64,000 nucleotides of DNA from Bacillota bacterium (lineage in GTDB: Bacteria; Bacillota; Clostridia; Christensenellales; Christensenellaceae), in contig JAEWMJ010000018.1 of assembly GCA_023393165.1 (NCBI GenBank), forward strand, positions 62,001 to 126,000. Reading direction: 5' to 3'. Below the pieces are notes generated by a model. It did no database searches. It was not told the origin of the DNA and saw only the letters and a list, made by a program, of their open reading frames with translations. The first letter of the stretch is position 1; every line of letters begins with the position of its first letter. Shown here piece by piece: positions 16,352-25,465 of this stretch. The translations under genes were made by a program, and so were the position numbers.

Positions 16352-17785
16352 ATGGAAAAAAGACTAAACGGTGCGAACAGAAGCCGCTGGACAATATTGT
16401 TTGTAGTCGTTATGGCTACCTTTATGGCAACTCTGGATTCAAGCATCGTCAATGTTGCGCTGCCCGTGATGTCGGATTCGATGCATGTGACTTCCGAATC
16501 CATCGCCTGGATTGTAAGCGCCTATTTGATAGCAATTTCTGCCGCAATACTGATATTCGGGAAACTCGGCGATATACTGGGACAGACCAAGGTATTCCAG
16601 TTTGGACTTATAGTATTTACTGCCGGCTCTTTTTTATGCGGCGTAACGGATTCCTTTGGCTGGCTGATCCTAGCGCGTGTGGTGCAGGCTATCGGTGCGG
16701 CCGGCACAATGGCCAACAGCCAAGGGATAATCACTCGTTCTTTTCCGGAAAACGAGCGGGGCAGGGCGCTTGGAATCAACGGCGCGTTTGTCGCTCTGGG
16801 TTCTCTGTTTGGACCGCCTCTTGGGGGCTTTATCATCTCGGTTGCATCCTGGGAATACCTTTTCTGGATAAACGTACCCATAGGGATCATTGTCTTTTTG
16901 TTGGGCATTAAAGTTTATCCTAAAAATACAAGGACTGAGAAAATCAAGATCGACGCACTCGGGGCGGCGCTTTTTGTAGTTGCGATCGTTCCTCTGTTTA
17001 TTGCTCTGGAACAGAGCATAACGCTGGGGTTTGCGCATTTTATGATTATCGCGTGTCTGGCTGCTTCCGCAATAGGGTTTATATTGTTTTATAAAGTTGA
17101 GAAGCGGGGCAAAACTCCGCTGCTGCCCATGGATATATTTAAGAACAAATGGTTCACCGTCAGCCTTTTCTGTGCGTTTATCTCGTTTATTGCCATCTCT
17201 TTTTCAAATATTATCATGCCTTTTTACCTGCAGGATCTTTTGAAGCTGTCTCCTGCAATGGCAGGACTGTTTCTGGCTATTTTTCCGCTGGTGCTGGGCA
17301 TTATCGCACCTATCAGCGGGTACCTCTCCGACCGGATCGGTTCCGAGTTTTTAACGCTGCTTGGATTAATCCTGACTGCTGTGGGATTGTTTCTTGTTTC
17401 AACTCTGGATAAAAATCCGTCTTTTGCGATAATGGGATTTTTTATTGCGCTGATCGGAGGGGGCAACGGATTATTCCAGTCTCCAAACAACTCCCTGGTA
17501 ATGTCGTCTCTACCAAAAAAAGATCTTGGTATCGGGGGAAGTCTGAACGCGCTTGTGCGGAACATCGGACTGGTTGTGGGAATCACGCTTGCAACAATGA
17601 TATTGTACGGCGGCATGAGCAGCCAGACCGGCTATGTTGTAAACAATTATTTTGAAGGTGCGGACAGCGCATTCTTGTACGGCATGCGCATCGCGTTTAT
17701 AACAGCCGGGACGATCTGTACTGTTGGTGCTGCTGTTACCGCTGTGCGGCTGATTGGCCGCAGGAAAACCAAAACAGAGAATTAA
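16352..17785 (+). CDS. MFS drug-efflux transporter, DHA2 (EmrB/QacA) family
   Basis: A 477-residue membrane protein of the 14-helix DHA2 group. ATFMATLDSSIVNVALPVM in helix 1 is the family motif with the acidic residue used in proton coupling. GKLGDILGQTKVF is motif A between helices 2 and 3. RVVQAIGAAGTMANSQGII and GPPLGGFI are the antiporter helix segments. These proteins export drugs, dyes or metabolites in exchange for protons at the cytoplasmic membrane; the substrate is unknown. AAAAGG lies just upstream of the ATG. The exonuclease III gene follows after 33 bases on the same strand. Confidence 0.92.
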   Translation: MEKRLNGANRSRWTILFVVVMATFMATLDSSIVNVALPVMSDSMHVTSESIAWIVSAYLIAISAAILIFGKLGDILGQTKVFQFGLIVFTAGSFLCGVTDSFGWLILARVVQAIGAAGTMANSQGIITRSFPENERGRALGINGAFVALGSLFGPPLGGFIISVASWEYLFWINVPIGIIVFLLGIKVYPKNTRTEKIKIDALGAALFVVAIVPLFIALEQSITLGFAHFMIIACLAASAIGFILFYKVEKRGKTPLLPMDIFKNKWFTVSLFCAFISFIAISFSNIIMPFYLQDLLKLSPAMAGLFLAIFPLVLGIIAPISGYLSDRIGSEFLTLLGLILTAVGLFLVSTLDKNPSFAIMGFFIALIGGGNGLFQSPNNSLVMSSLPKKDLGIGGSLNALVRNIGLVVGITLATMILYGGMSSQTGYVVNNYFEGADSAFLYGMRIAFITAGTICTVGAAVTAVRLIGRRKTKTEN

Positions 17786-17818
17786 GCAAGGATTAAATGG
17801 GGAAAGTAGGGGAAACTT

Positions 17819-18586
17819 ATGCGTTTTATATCCTGGAATGTAAACGGCCTCAGGGCCTGTCTGCAAAAAGGATTTGAGAGTTTTTTCCGCGCGTCGGACG
17901 CGGATGTTTTCTGCATTCAGGAAACAAAAATGCATCCGGATCAGATGGATATCCATTTTGACGGGTACGAATCGTACTGGAACAGCGCCATTAAAAAGGG
18001 GTATTCCGGAACTGCAGTTTTTTCGCGGATTAAACCTTTATCCGTGGCGTATGACATTCAAAAGGAGGAGCATGTGGGCGAAGGCCGAGTAATTACACTG
18101 GAATTTGAAGAGTTATTCCTGGTAAATGTGTATACGCCCAATGCGCAGGATAAACTTGCAAGAATTGATTACCGGATGCAATGGGAAGACGATTTTAGAG
18201 CGTATCTGAAAAAACTGGATTCAAAGAAACCGGTTGTACTGTGCGGGGATCTGAACGTGGCTCATGAGGAGATCGATTTAAGGCATCCAAAACCCAACCG
18301 GGGAAACGCAGGATTCTCCGACCAGGAGCGGGGCAAAATGACCGAACTTTTAGGCTCGGGTTTTGTAGACAGTTTCAGGCATCTGTATCCCGATAAGGAA
18401 GAAGCCTATACCTGGTGGTCATACTTCCGGAAAGCGCGGGAATCAAATTCAGGGTGGCGTATAGATTATTTTATTGTTTCGGACGTGCTGAAATCAAATA
18501 TTGTGGACAGTGTGATTTATTCGGATGTGTTGGGGAGCGACCATTGCCCTGTGGGATTAATACTTGATATATACTCGGGCCGCTGA
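17819..18586 (+). CDS. xth: Exodeoxyribonuclease III / AP endonuclease
   Basis: A 255-residue Mg-dependent 3'-5' exonuclease and apurinic-site endonuclease of base excision repair. Family signatures are complete: SWNVNGLRA at the N-terminus, the catalytic Glu in CIQETK near residue 36, GYSGTAVFSR, Asp and Asn in CGDLNVAH near 143-146, YTWWSY and WRIDYF, and the Asp-His pair in GSDHCPVGL. Length is standard. It lies close behind the MFS gene, so the pair may share a transcript; no functional link is evident. GGGGAAA precedes the ATG. Confidence 0.95.
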   Translation: MRFISWNVNGLRACLQKGFESFFRASDADVFCIQETKMHPDQMDIHFDGYESYWNSAIKKGYSGTAVFSRIKPLSVAYDIQKEEHVGEGRVITLEFEELFLVNVYTPNAQDKLARIDYRMQWEDDFRAYLKKLDSKKPVVLCGDLNVAHEEIDLRHPKPNRGNAGFSDQERGKMTELLGSGFVDSFRHLYPDKEEAYTWWSYFRKARESNSGWRIDYFIVSDVLKSNIVDSVIYSDVLGSDHCPVGLILDIYSGR

Positions 18587-18728
18587 TAAACTCCAACTAC
18601 TCGTTATTTTTCCTTTTATAACATCTGGTTTATGCACGGTAGGCGAGAAGATAAAAATTATATTGGCTGTACTTTAAATTTATTGATAATATGAATAATT
18701 ACTTTTCACAGGTGTTGTTTCTTTTAAC

Positions 18729-18760
18729 CATACCTTTTCTTTTTTAAAGTAAAAGGTATG
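18729..18760. repeat. Palindromic leader element A (related to 22550-22579)
   Basis: CATACCTTTT (18729-18738) and AAAAGGTATG (18751-18760) flank a T/A core, 28 bases before the aldo/keto reductase start. A similar element, with ACCTTTCTTTT/AAAAGAAAGGT arms, precedes the radical SAM gene. There is no T tract after the stem, so it is not a plain terminator. Confidence 0.55.
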
Positions 18761-18788
18761 AAAGAAAAAATAGAAAGGCCGTGGGTTT

Positions 18789-19769
<981 letters not shown>

Positions 19770-19810
19770 CCCCGGATGACCCTAAAAACGCTGATATAAG
19801 AATTTTTCAG

Positions 19811-19847
19811 AACCGTCTTCCTTTTTATAGGGCAGGCGGTTTTTTAT
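19811..19847 (+). terminator. Terminator after the aldo/keto reductase gene
   Basis: AACCGTCTTCC and GGGCAGGCGGTT form an imperfect stem with G-U pairs, followed by a run of T. Confidence 0.65.
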
Positions 19848-19891
19848 CATTGTCCAATCCGGCTGGATATGATTACCACGGCAGAATTATA

Positions 19892-19920
19892 TTGTTATAT
19901 GGAAAATTATGTAGTATAAT
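19892..19920 (+). promoter_or_regulatory. Sigma-A promoter for the protease-kinase fusion gene
   Basis: TTGTTA (19892-19897), 17 bases, TATAAT (19915-19920), giving a leader of about 90 bases. Confidence 0.65.
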
Positions 19921-20015
19921 TGGGTTGAAATACCAATCCAGGGCGTAACTGTACATTTTTTTGACGTGTTTTCCGGTATATTGTAAGTAGAAATGACGAA
20001 ATAAGGGATGGGGAT

Positions 20016-22424
20016 ATGAAGAGAATATTTTTGTTGTTATTGATATCTGTTCTTGTTTTGCTGATTCCGTTTTCCGCGTATGCGGCTGCTAATGTACCGG
20101 CGAAAATACTGGGCCTGCGGCCGAGCGTCGTGCGTGTAGTATGCGACCTGGGTGACGGAGCCTATGCAGAGGGCACGGGTTTTGCCGTAGGAACAATTGA
20201 GCCTGTCCAGTATATTGCAACCAACTACCATGTGATAGACGGCAACAAGAGTATCACCGTATGGTATGGGAAGGAAATCTTCATCAATGCCGCACCTCTT
20301 GCGGAATTGCCCGCATCGGATATCTGTATATTAAAGCTTGAAAAACCTATTTTTGATATCAAACCAATGGTGATTGACGACCGTGACGACGCGCAAACGG
20401 GCGACGGCGTATATGCGCTTGGTTTTCCGGGCGGCGCTGATGAATTCACCAATGAACGGTCGGCCACCCCGGACCAGGTAACGGTAACGGACGGCATTAT
20501 CAGCAGTATCAAATCGTATTCCATACTGGAAGGAAGATCGCCCGTCATGCTGTACCAGATCAATGTGGCGATTAACCACGGGAATTCCGGCGGGCCCCTG
20601 GTGAACGAAAAGGGCGAAGTGATCGGCGTAAATACCTTGGGTGCATCGGAGGCACAGGACATCAATGCGGCAATCAGCATACAGGAACTGACCGGACTTT
20701 TAAAGCAGAACGGAATCCCCTACAGGACAGGCAATTTCTTTGCGGAAAATATTTGGCTGCTGATCGCCTTTGCAGCTGCCGCAGCTGCTGCAATCCTGTT
20801 TATTCTCATTAAAAAAGGAAAGGTTCGATTTTTTGTGAAAAAGCGTTCCAAAAATATTCCTCTGGAAAAATTCCTTGTAAATATGGGCGGAAGGCTGCCG
20901 TTTGATATGGCGGCCAAAATCCTTGAACCTGTGATACGCAGGCTGGCTGAGATGCACGCAAAGGGAATGTGCCACCTGGATATCTGCCCGGAGAACATTA
21001 CCATTGACCCGGCGCTGCAATCGGCGGAGCTGCTGGAACCCGGGAAAAAAGACGCGGGCGGCTACACCATACTCACCCGGCCGGGGTATTCTCCCTTGGA
21101 ACAGTACAGGGCCGGTGGGGATATCGGTACCTGGACGGACGTTTACGCCGTGGGCGCTGTTATCTACCGCATGGTGACCGGCAAGAACCCGCCCGAGGCG
21201 CTTGCACGCATGGAGAACGATTCCGAGCTTTCCGGCAATATCATAGACCATCTGATCGATTTTAATAAAAAACAGGCATGGCTACGCGCTTTAAACATCT
21301 CGGCTGAAGGCAGGACAAGAAACTGCGGGCGGGTGGCGGAAGAACTGCTGGGGCCTGTCCCTTTATATACGGTGACATATTCCGGAGATGATACTGCGGT
21401 AACGGAAAATCAGGGAAAAAAGGCAAAATGCAGGAAAAGGAAATGGATCCCTATTTCTATTGTGTGTACATTTGCAGTTGCTGCTGCGGGATACTTCGGA
21501 TGGGCGGAATATAATTATCGGAAACTGGTGGGGTACGTGGAAAACGAGTATTTCACACAGGCCACGGAGATAGTTCCCAAAATGCCCGTGTTTTACAAGG
21601 ATATGGAAAAACTGCAGAACTACAATTATGCAGGCGTCCAGATGGAACAGGGCAACTATGGCGTGGCAAGGCAATGGTTCGGGGATCTGGGGGACTTTAA
21701 AGAAGCAAAGGAAATGCTGAAAGAAGTGGATTACCAGGAGGCGTTTACAATTCTGGATTCAGGGAATTATGACAGGGCAAGAAAGGCATTTCAAAACCTG
21801 GGCAATTATAAAGACGCCGCCGATATGATAAAGGAGTGCGACTACCAGAAAGCAATCGACGCGTTTAATGATGAGGATTATTTGTACGCATATTCCCAAT
21901 TCAGCGAGATTCAAGGATACGCCGACGTTAACGATATAATGACGGTGCTTATAGATATAATTTATAATAAAGGGGTTGAATTGTACCGGTCCGAAGATAG
22001 TTTGGCTATAAATTATTTTAATGTCCTGGATGGTTATCTGGATTCAAGTGCGTATATAAAATTGTATAACTATAGAAATTCATATTATCCGACAGAACAG
22101 GATTATCAGGATTTGTTAAGCTATATCGGGTTTGAAGATGCACTGGATATTTTGATGAATGACGAGTTTATATATTTATATTTAAAAGGTGACTGGAGTG
22201 ACGGAAATGGTTACTATTTTTGGCTAAAAGAAATGAATAGTGGTCAGTGGCAGTGGCATTCTAATTATAATTTACCATGGTATGCTGGAGAACATTTTGA
22301 TATTATCGAAAGGGTGTATAAAATAGATGGTAAAGATCAATTCAAGTTTTCCTTCGTTTCGCCAAATGAAATGTCAGTGTACTGCTATAAAAACCACAGA
22401 ACATACGAGATGTACCGTGAATAA
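20016..22424 (+). CDS. Secreted trypsin-like protease fused to a kinase C-lobe and repeat domain (802 aa)
   Basis: A multi-domain membrane protein. Residues 1-23 are a signal peptide ending AYAA. Residues about 30-230 are an S1C (HtrA-like) protease with the full triad: His72 (TNYHVID), Asp102 (ASDICIL), Ser191 (NHGNSGGPL). There is a membrane helix at 244-265. Residues about 285-447 resemble only the C-lobe of a Ser/Thr kinase: H320-L-D322 and N327 in the catalytic loop, and GTWTDVYAVGAVIYRMVTG as the helix F region. The N-lobe (Gly loop and Lys) and DFG are missing, so catalysis is unlikely. A second helix spans 476-494. Residues about 530-640 hold three to four TPR-like units of about 35 residues (GNYGVARQWFGDLGDFKEA, GNYDRARKAFQNLGNYKDA). 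The C-terminus is Tyr-rich. Predicted topology puts protease and repeats outside and the kinase lobe inside. A signalling role is inferred. Confidence 0.85.
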   Translation: MKRIFLLLLISVLVLLIPFSAYAAANVPAKILGLRPSVVRVVCDLGDGAYAEGTGFAVGTIEPVQYIATNYHVIDGNKSITVWYGKEIFINAAPLAELPASDICILKLEKPIFDIKPMVIDDRDDAQTGDGVYALGFPGGADEFTNERSATPDQVTVTDGIISSIKSYSILEGRSPVMLYQINVAINHGNSGGPLVNEKGEVIGVNTLGASEAQDINAAISIQELTGLLKQNGIPYRTGNFFAENIWLLIAFAAAAAAAILFILIKKGKVRFFVKKRSKNIPLEKFLVNMGGRLPFDMAAKILEPVIRRLAEMHAKGMCHLDICPENITIDPALQSAELLEPGKKDAGGYTILTRPGYSPLEQYRAGGDIGTWTDVYAVGAVIYRMVTGKNPPEALARMENDSELSGNIIDHLIDFNKKQAWLRALNISAEGRTRNCGRVAEELLGPVPLYTVTYSGDDTAVTENQGKKAKCRKRKWIPISIVCTFAVAAAGYFGWAEYNYRKLVGYVENEYFTQATEIVPKMPVFYKDMEKLQNYNYAGVQMEQGNYGVARQWFGDLGDFKEAKEMLKEVDYQEAFTILDSGNYDRARKAFQNLGNYKDAADMIKECDYQKAIDAFNDEDYLYAYSQFSEIQGYADVNDIMTVLIDIIYNKGVELYRSEDSLAINYFNVLDGYLDSSAYIKLYNYRNSYYPTEQDYQDLLSYIGFEDALDILMNDEFIYLYLKGDWSDGNGYYFWLKEMNSGQWQWHSNYNLPWYAGEHFDIIERVYKIDGKDQFKFSFVSPNEMSVYCYKNHRTYEMYRE

Positions 22425-22440
22425 AAAGAAAGCCTACTAG

Positions 22441-22470
22441 CCGCCGAGTTTCGGCGGTTTTTCTTTTTTT
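22441..22470 (+). terminator. Terminator after the fusion gene
   Basis: CCGCCGA (22441-22447), loop GTT, TCGGCGG (22451-22457), then a long T-rich tract. Confidence 0.9.
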
Positions 22471-22549
22471 TCCTCCAGTAGGGCACTAGACTCATTGATA
22501 TTATGGTATTCCAGGTTATATAATTATTTGGTCGTTAGTTTTCTTTGGT

Positions 22550-22579
22550 ATTACCTTTCTTTTTTAAAAGAAAGGTAAT
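22550..22579. repeat. Palindromic leader element B (related to 18729-18760)
   Basis: A perfect 14-bp inverted repeat, ATTACCTTTCTTTT with AAAAGAAAGGTAAT, and a two-base centre, 24 bases before the radical SAM start codon. It has no T tract after it. Confidence 0.6.
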
Positions 22580-22602
22580 AAATAATTTAAAAAGGGTCAG
22601 GT

Positions 22603-23529
22603 ATGGAAAGAACAGAGCTGCTTAAAAGCTGTACATTATGCCCGCGGGAATGCGGGGCAAACCGGCTGGACGGACGGGTGGGTTTTTGCGGCGCGGGGAA
22701 GAACGTGCGCGCGGCGCGCGCCGCCCTGCATTTTTGGGAAGAACCCTGCATTTCCGGGGAAAAGGGATCAGGCACGGTCTTTTTTTCATACTGTTCACTG
22801 AAATGCGTTTTTTGCCAGAATAGGCAGATCAGCGGGGGAGGAGACGGCCTTGAAATCACAGTTGGGAGGCTTGCGGAAATATTTCTGGAACTGCAGGCGA
22901 GGGGAGCCCATAACATAAACCTTGTGACGCCCGACCAGTACCTGCCGCAGATACTGGACGCCCTGGATATTGCAAAAAGAGACGGTCTTCATATCCCGGT
23001 TGTGTACAACTGCAGCGGATACCAAAGCGCGGGAGTCCTTCGTATGCTGGAAGGGTATGCGGATATCTATCTTCCGGATTTCAAGTATATGGACGATGCA
23101 TATGCCATGAAATATTCGGGCGCGCCGGGATATTCCCGCGTTGCAAAAGCGGCTGTAGCGGAGATGGTGAGGCAGATAGGAAACCCCGTATTTGATGAAA
23201 ACGGAATCATGCAAAAAGGCGTAATTGTCCGGCATCTGGCATTGCCTGAACTTGCGGAAGATTCAAAAAAAGTTGTCCGGTATCTGTACGAGACATATAG
23301 CAACGGTATTTTTTTGAGTATCATGAGCCAGTATACACCGTTTGGAATGGGGAAGTACCCGGAGCTTGACAGGAAGATCACAGAAAAAGAATATGAAGAT
23401 CTTATGAATTACGCTTTAATCCTGGGCGTGGAAAAGGCATTTATTCAGGAAGGAGAAGCTGCGGACGAAAGTTTTATACCTCCATTCAATTATGAAGGAA
23501 TACGGGATAAGCACATACCAATACTCTGA
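22603..23529 (+). CDS. Radical SAM protein, PflX/PflA-like (308 aa)
   Basis: The radical SAM cluster motif C-x3-C-x2-C is at SYCSLKCVFCQN near residue 62-70. It is preceded by a Cys-rich N-terminal segment CTLCPRECGANRLDGRVGFCG that could hold a further Fe-S cluster or zinc. This arrangement, with VTPDQYLPQILDAL and YLPDFKYMD downstream, matches the uncharacterised COG1313/PflX group related to pyruvate formate-lyase activating enzymes. It should bind S-adenosylmethionine and produce a 5'-deoxyadenosyl radical; its target protein is unknown and no glycyl-radical enzyme is adjacent. The ATG has only a weak AAGGGTCAGG site. A palindromic element lies in the leader. Confidence 0.85.
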   Translation: MERTELLKSCTLCPRECGANRLDGRVGFCGAGKNVRAARAALHFWEEPCISGEKGSGTVFFSYCSLKCVFCQNRQISGGGDGLEITVGRLAEIFLELQARGAHNINLVTPDQYLPQILDALDIAKRDGLHIPVVYNCSGYQSAGVLRMLEGYADIYLPDFKYMDDAYAMKYSGAPGYSRVAKAAVAEMVRQIGNPVFDENGIMQKGVIVRHLALPELAEDSKKVVRYLYETYSNGIFLSIMSQYTPFGMGKYPELDRKITEKEYEDLMNYALILGVEKAFIQEGEAADESFIPPFNYEGIRDKHIPIL

Positions 23530-23872
23530 ATTAGCGAATAAGTATTAGAAGTACAAGCGAACGCAAATATGACAGCCAATGCGCAGTATGAATCACAAAA
23601 GCGTAGATGCCGAACTCTTTGGCTTAGATGATCATAAATGGTGTAAATAAGAGTGAATAATTGGAAAAAATATTTTGAATAATACCTTTCAATTTTTCTT
23701 GCTAATTGGTATAATATTCTAAACGGGTTCAATTTTTTTATTTGTTTTATCCCAATAATACTTTTTAGTATTTTATTTAGTGATGTTTTTTTTATCGCCG
23801 CTTAATAAAACCGGCTAGTCTTATCCGCAGTTGTTTAAGCAGAATTATTATACTTTTGAAGGAAGAGAATAG
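23530..23872. other. Intergenic region with an extended -10 promoter
   Basis: No gene is seen in these 343 bases. TGG-TATAAT at 23707-23715 is an extended -10 element with a poor -35 and would serve the small membrane protein gene; the rest is AT-rich. No terminator for the radical SAM gene was found. Confidence 0.5.
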
Positions 23873-24319
23873 ATGCGCTTAATCGGACAATTCAATAAAA
23901 TAGAGGCAGGAACGGCGTTAGCCTTTTTTTGCCTTACAATATTGGTTTTTACAGCAAAACTGACCGGTTGGCTCCATATCTATTATTACTCTGCGATTGC
24001 GGAATTTTGCTTGATTATCCCGCTTGTGTTCCTTGTAATAACCGGTTCCAGGCAAAATCGACCGATCGTGTACTATATACAGATAGAGCTGATGCTTGCA
24101 TGGTTGGTCTTGGAGTTGATTTTAAACTATATACTGAAAATTGAGTTAAGGCAGCTTGGATGGGCGGTAATAGGCTACGTTATTCTGTTTTTTGCCGGAA
24201 GTATCGGTATGATCTCCATATGTTTTCATACAGGAAAAAAATGGGGAATTGCGTCTGTTATACTGTTTTCCACCATGTTCATACTGGTACTTTTTCAGCA
24301 AAACACATCGCGTCTATAA
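23873..24319 (+). CDS. Small integral membrane protein (148 aa), unknown
   Basis: The start ATG follows GAAGGAAGAG by a few bases. Hydrophobic stretches at about 15-32, 38-57, 68-88, 96-117 and 122-142 predict five membrane helices with short loops, of which the longest is SRQNRPIVYY. No conserved motif is recognised. It is monocistronic, and its neighbours give no hint of function. Confidence 0.65.
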   Translation: MRLIGQFNKIEAGTALAFFCLTILVFTAKLTGWLHIYYYSAIAEFCLIIPLVFLVITGSRQNRPIVYYIQIELMLAWLVLELILNYILKIELRQLGWAVIGYVILFFAGSIGMISICFHTGKKWGIASVILFSTMFILVLFQQNTSRL

Positions 24320-24417
24320 AAAGGCGTCCATACAGCCTTATATGGAAGTACTTTATTAAAAAGAGTCCACAGGAGGTCTGCAATGCTATGAAGAAAATAA
24401 GTTAAATAAAATACACT

Positions 24418-24440
24418 GCGCCGCGGGAGTACCACGGCGC
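24418..24440. other. GC-rich hairpin between convergent genes
   Basis: GCGCCG (24418-24423) pairs with CGGCGC (24435-24440) between the convergent membrane protein and Cys-rich genes. It lacks a clear T tract, so terminator function is uncertain. Confidence 0.35.
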
Positions 24441-24497
24441 GGAGTCATTTGCCTAGAATTAAAGGAGACTAATATTTAAATATGATTTTCTCTTAGG

Positions 24498-24899
24498 TTA
24501 GATTGCATTGTGCACAAAGGCTACGATCTTATCAACCGGAATATCCACTGTAGCGCCAACATTGCAAATAAAGTTGTTAAAGCCAGCGCCAAATCCGCCA
24601 ACTCCGAATTTATTTGAAGAAATCCTTCTGCCGAACTGGCTGCAGTTATCAAATGTCGGGCAACAGCAGGTCTGGCAAGTACTTCCGAGCGAGCAGCAGG
24701 GAGCCGGTCCGATACAGGTTATTAATCTTACAAAGCAGGGATTGCACAGAATAAGAACTCCTGTAAATCCACAACCGGAAGCACCTCCACTTTCTGTATA
24801 TATTGTTACCGTTGTTCCGGACCATCTTACTAATTCAGAAATTATGCCGGTGTCAGCATAACCTTCTGCGCCATAAGCACCTTCAAATTCTCCTTCCAT
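24498..24899 (-). CDS. Cys-rich small protein (133 aa), possibly spore-associated
   Basis: AAAGGAG lies 7 bases before the ATG on the minus strand. The N-terminal half, LVRWSGTTVTIYTESGGASGCGFTGVLILCNPCFVRLIT, and the C-terminal end, GATVDIPVDKIVAFVHNAI, read like the strands of a small SH3/Sm-like barrel. They are split by a Cys-rich insert (PAPCCSLGSTCQTCCCPTFDNC). There are at least twelve cysteines, no signal peptide, and an acidic N-terminus (MEGEFEGAYGAEGY). I recall similar uncharacterised proteins in sporulating clostridia, so a spore-surface role is possible but unproven. Confidence 0.7.
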   Translation of the reverse strand: MEGEFEGAYGAEGYADTGIISELVRWSGTTVTIYTESGGASGCGFTGVLILCNPCFVRLITCIGPAPCCSLGSTCQTCCCPTFDNCSQFGRRISSNKFGVGGFGAGFNNFICNVGATVDIPVDKIVAFVHNAI

Positions 24900-25465
24900 T
24901 TATTTTCTCCTTTCACTTATTTTTTTTGGGTACCCGACATATACTATGTCACAATATATATGTATGTTAATAAAAAATAGTATTTTTATATAAATTTTTG
25001 GAGATTATTTACCCTTTATGTTTGAAAAAACTATTTAATGGCACCGCAAAAGGGTATTTATAAAGGTTTATATAGAAAATATATCTATTTTGTTCCTGAT
25101 TTAAAAAAAAACTTGTATTACAGATTAAAAAGTTTTATTTGTCGAATTAAATTGTGTAACGGAGATGATATCCCGGTGACTTTTCCGCTTCAGACGTATT
25201 TAAGGGAAATATATGAACGGACTAACTCGTGCATCAAGCGTTTGATTATACGGCAAAGCTGGAAGAAACAGCCGATTCGGTGAAAGCTTATAAAATATTT
25301 TTATATCAAATGCATTTGCTAATAATGTTGAAGTATGCAAAAAAATGTATTATAATCGGATGGTAATAATTAGGCCATAGCACTAAGATTTACACGGTTT
25401 TTTACGTTTCAGTAGTTTTTTCATCATTAGCGGGTAAAAGTCTAAATATGTAAAGAGGTTGGTTT
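24900..25465. other. Intergenic region before the sensor kinase
   Basis: The first 140 bases are AT-rich leader of the minus-strand Cys-rich gene. A plus-strand frame of 81 codons at 25038-25283 has no ribosome binding site. A neighbouring frame near 25225-25290 reads LVHQAFDYTAKLEETADSVKAY and may be a gene relic. A clear promoter lies at 25328-25356. Nothing else was supported. Confidence 0.5.
25328..25356 (+). promoter_or_regulatory. Sigma-A promoter for the sensor kinase gene
   Basis: TTGAAG (25328-25333), 17 bases, TATAAT (25351-25356). Confidence 0.7.

Noticed and set aside
25038..25283. Possible 81-codon gene before the sensor kinase
   Set aside because: No ribosome binding site, no recognisable domain, AT-rich composition.
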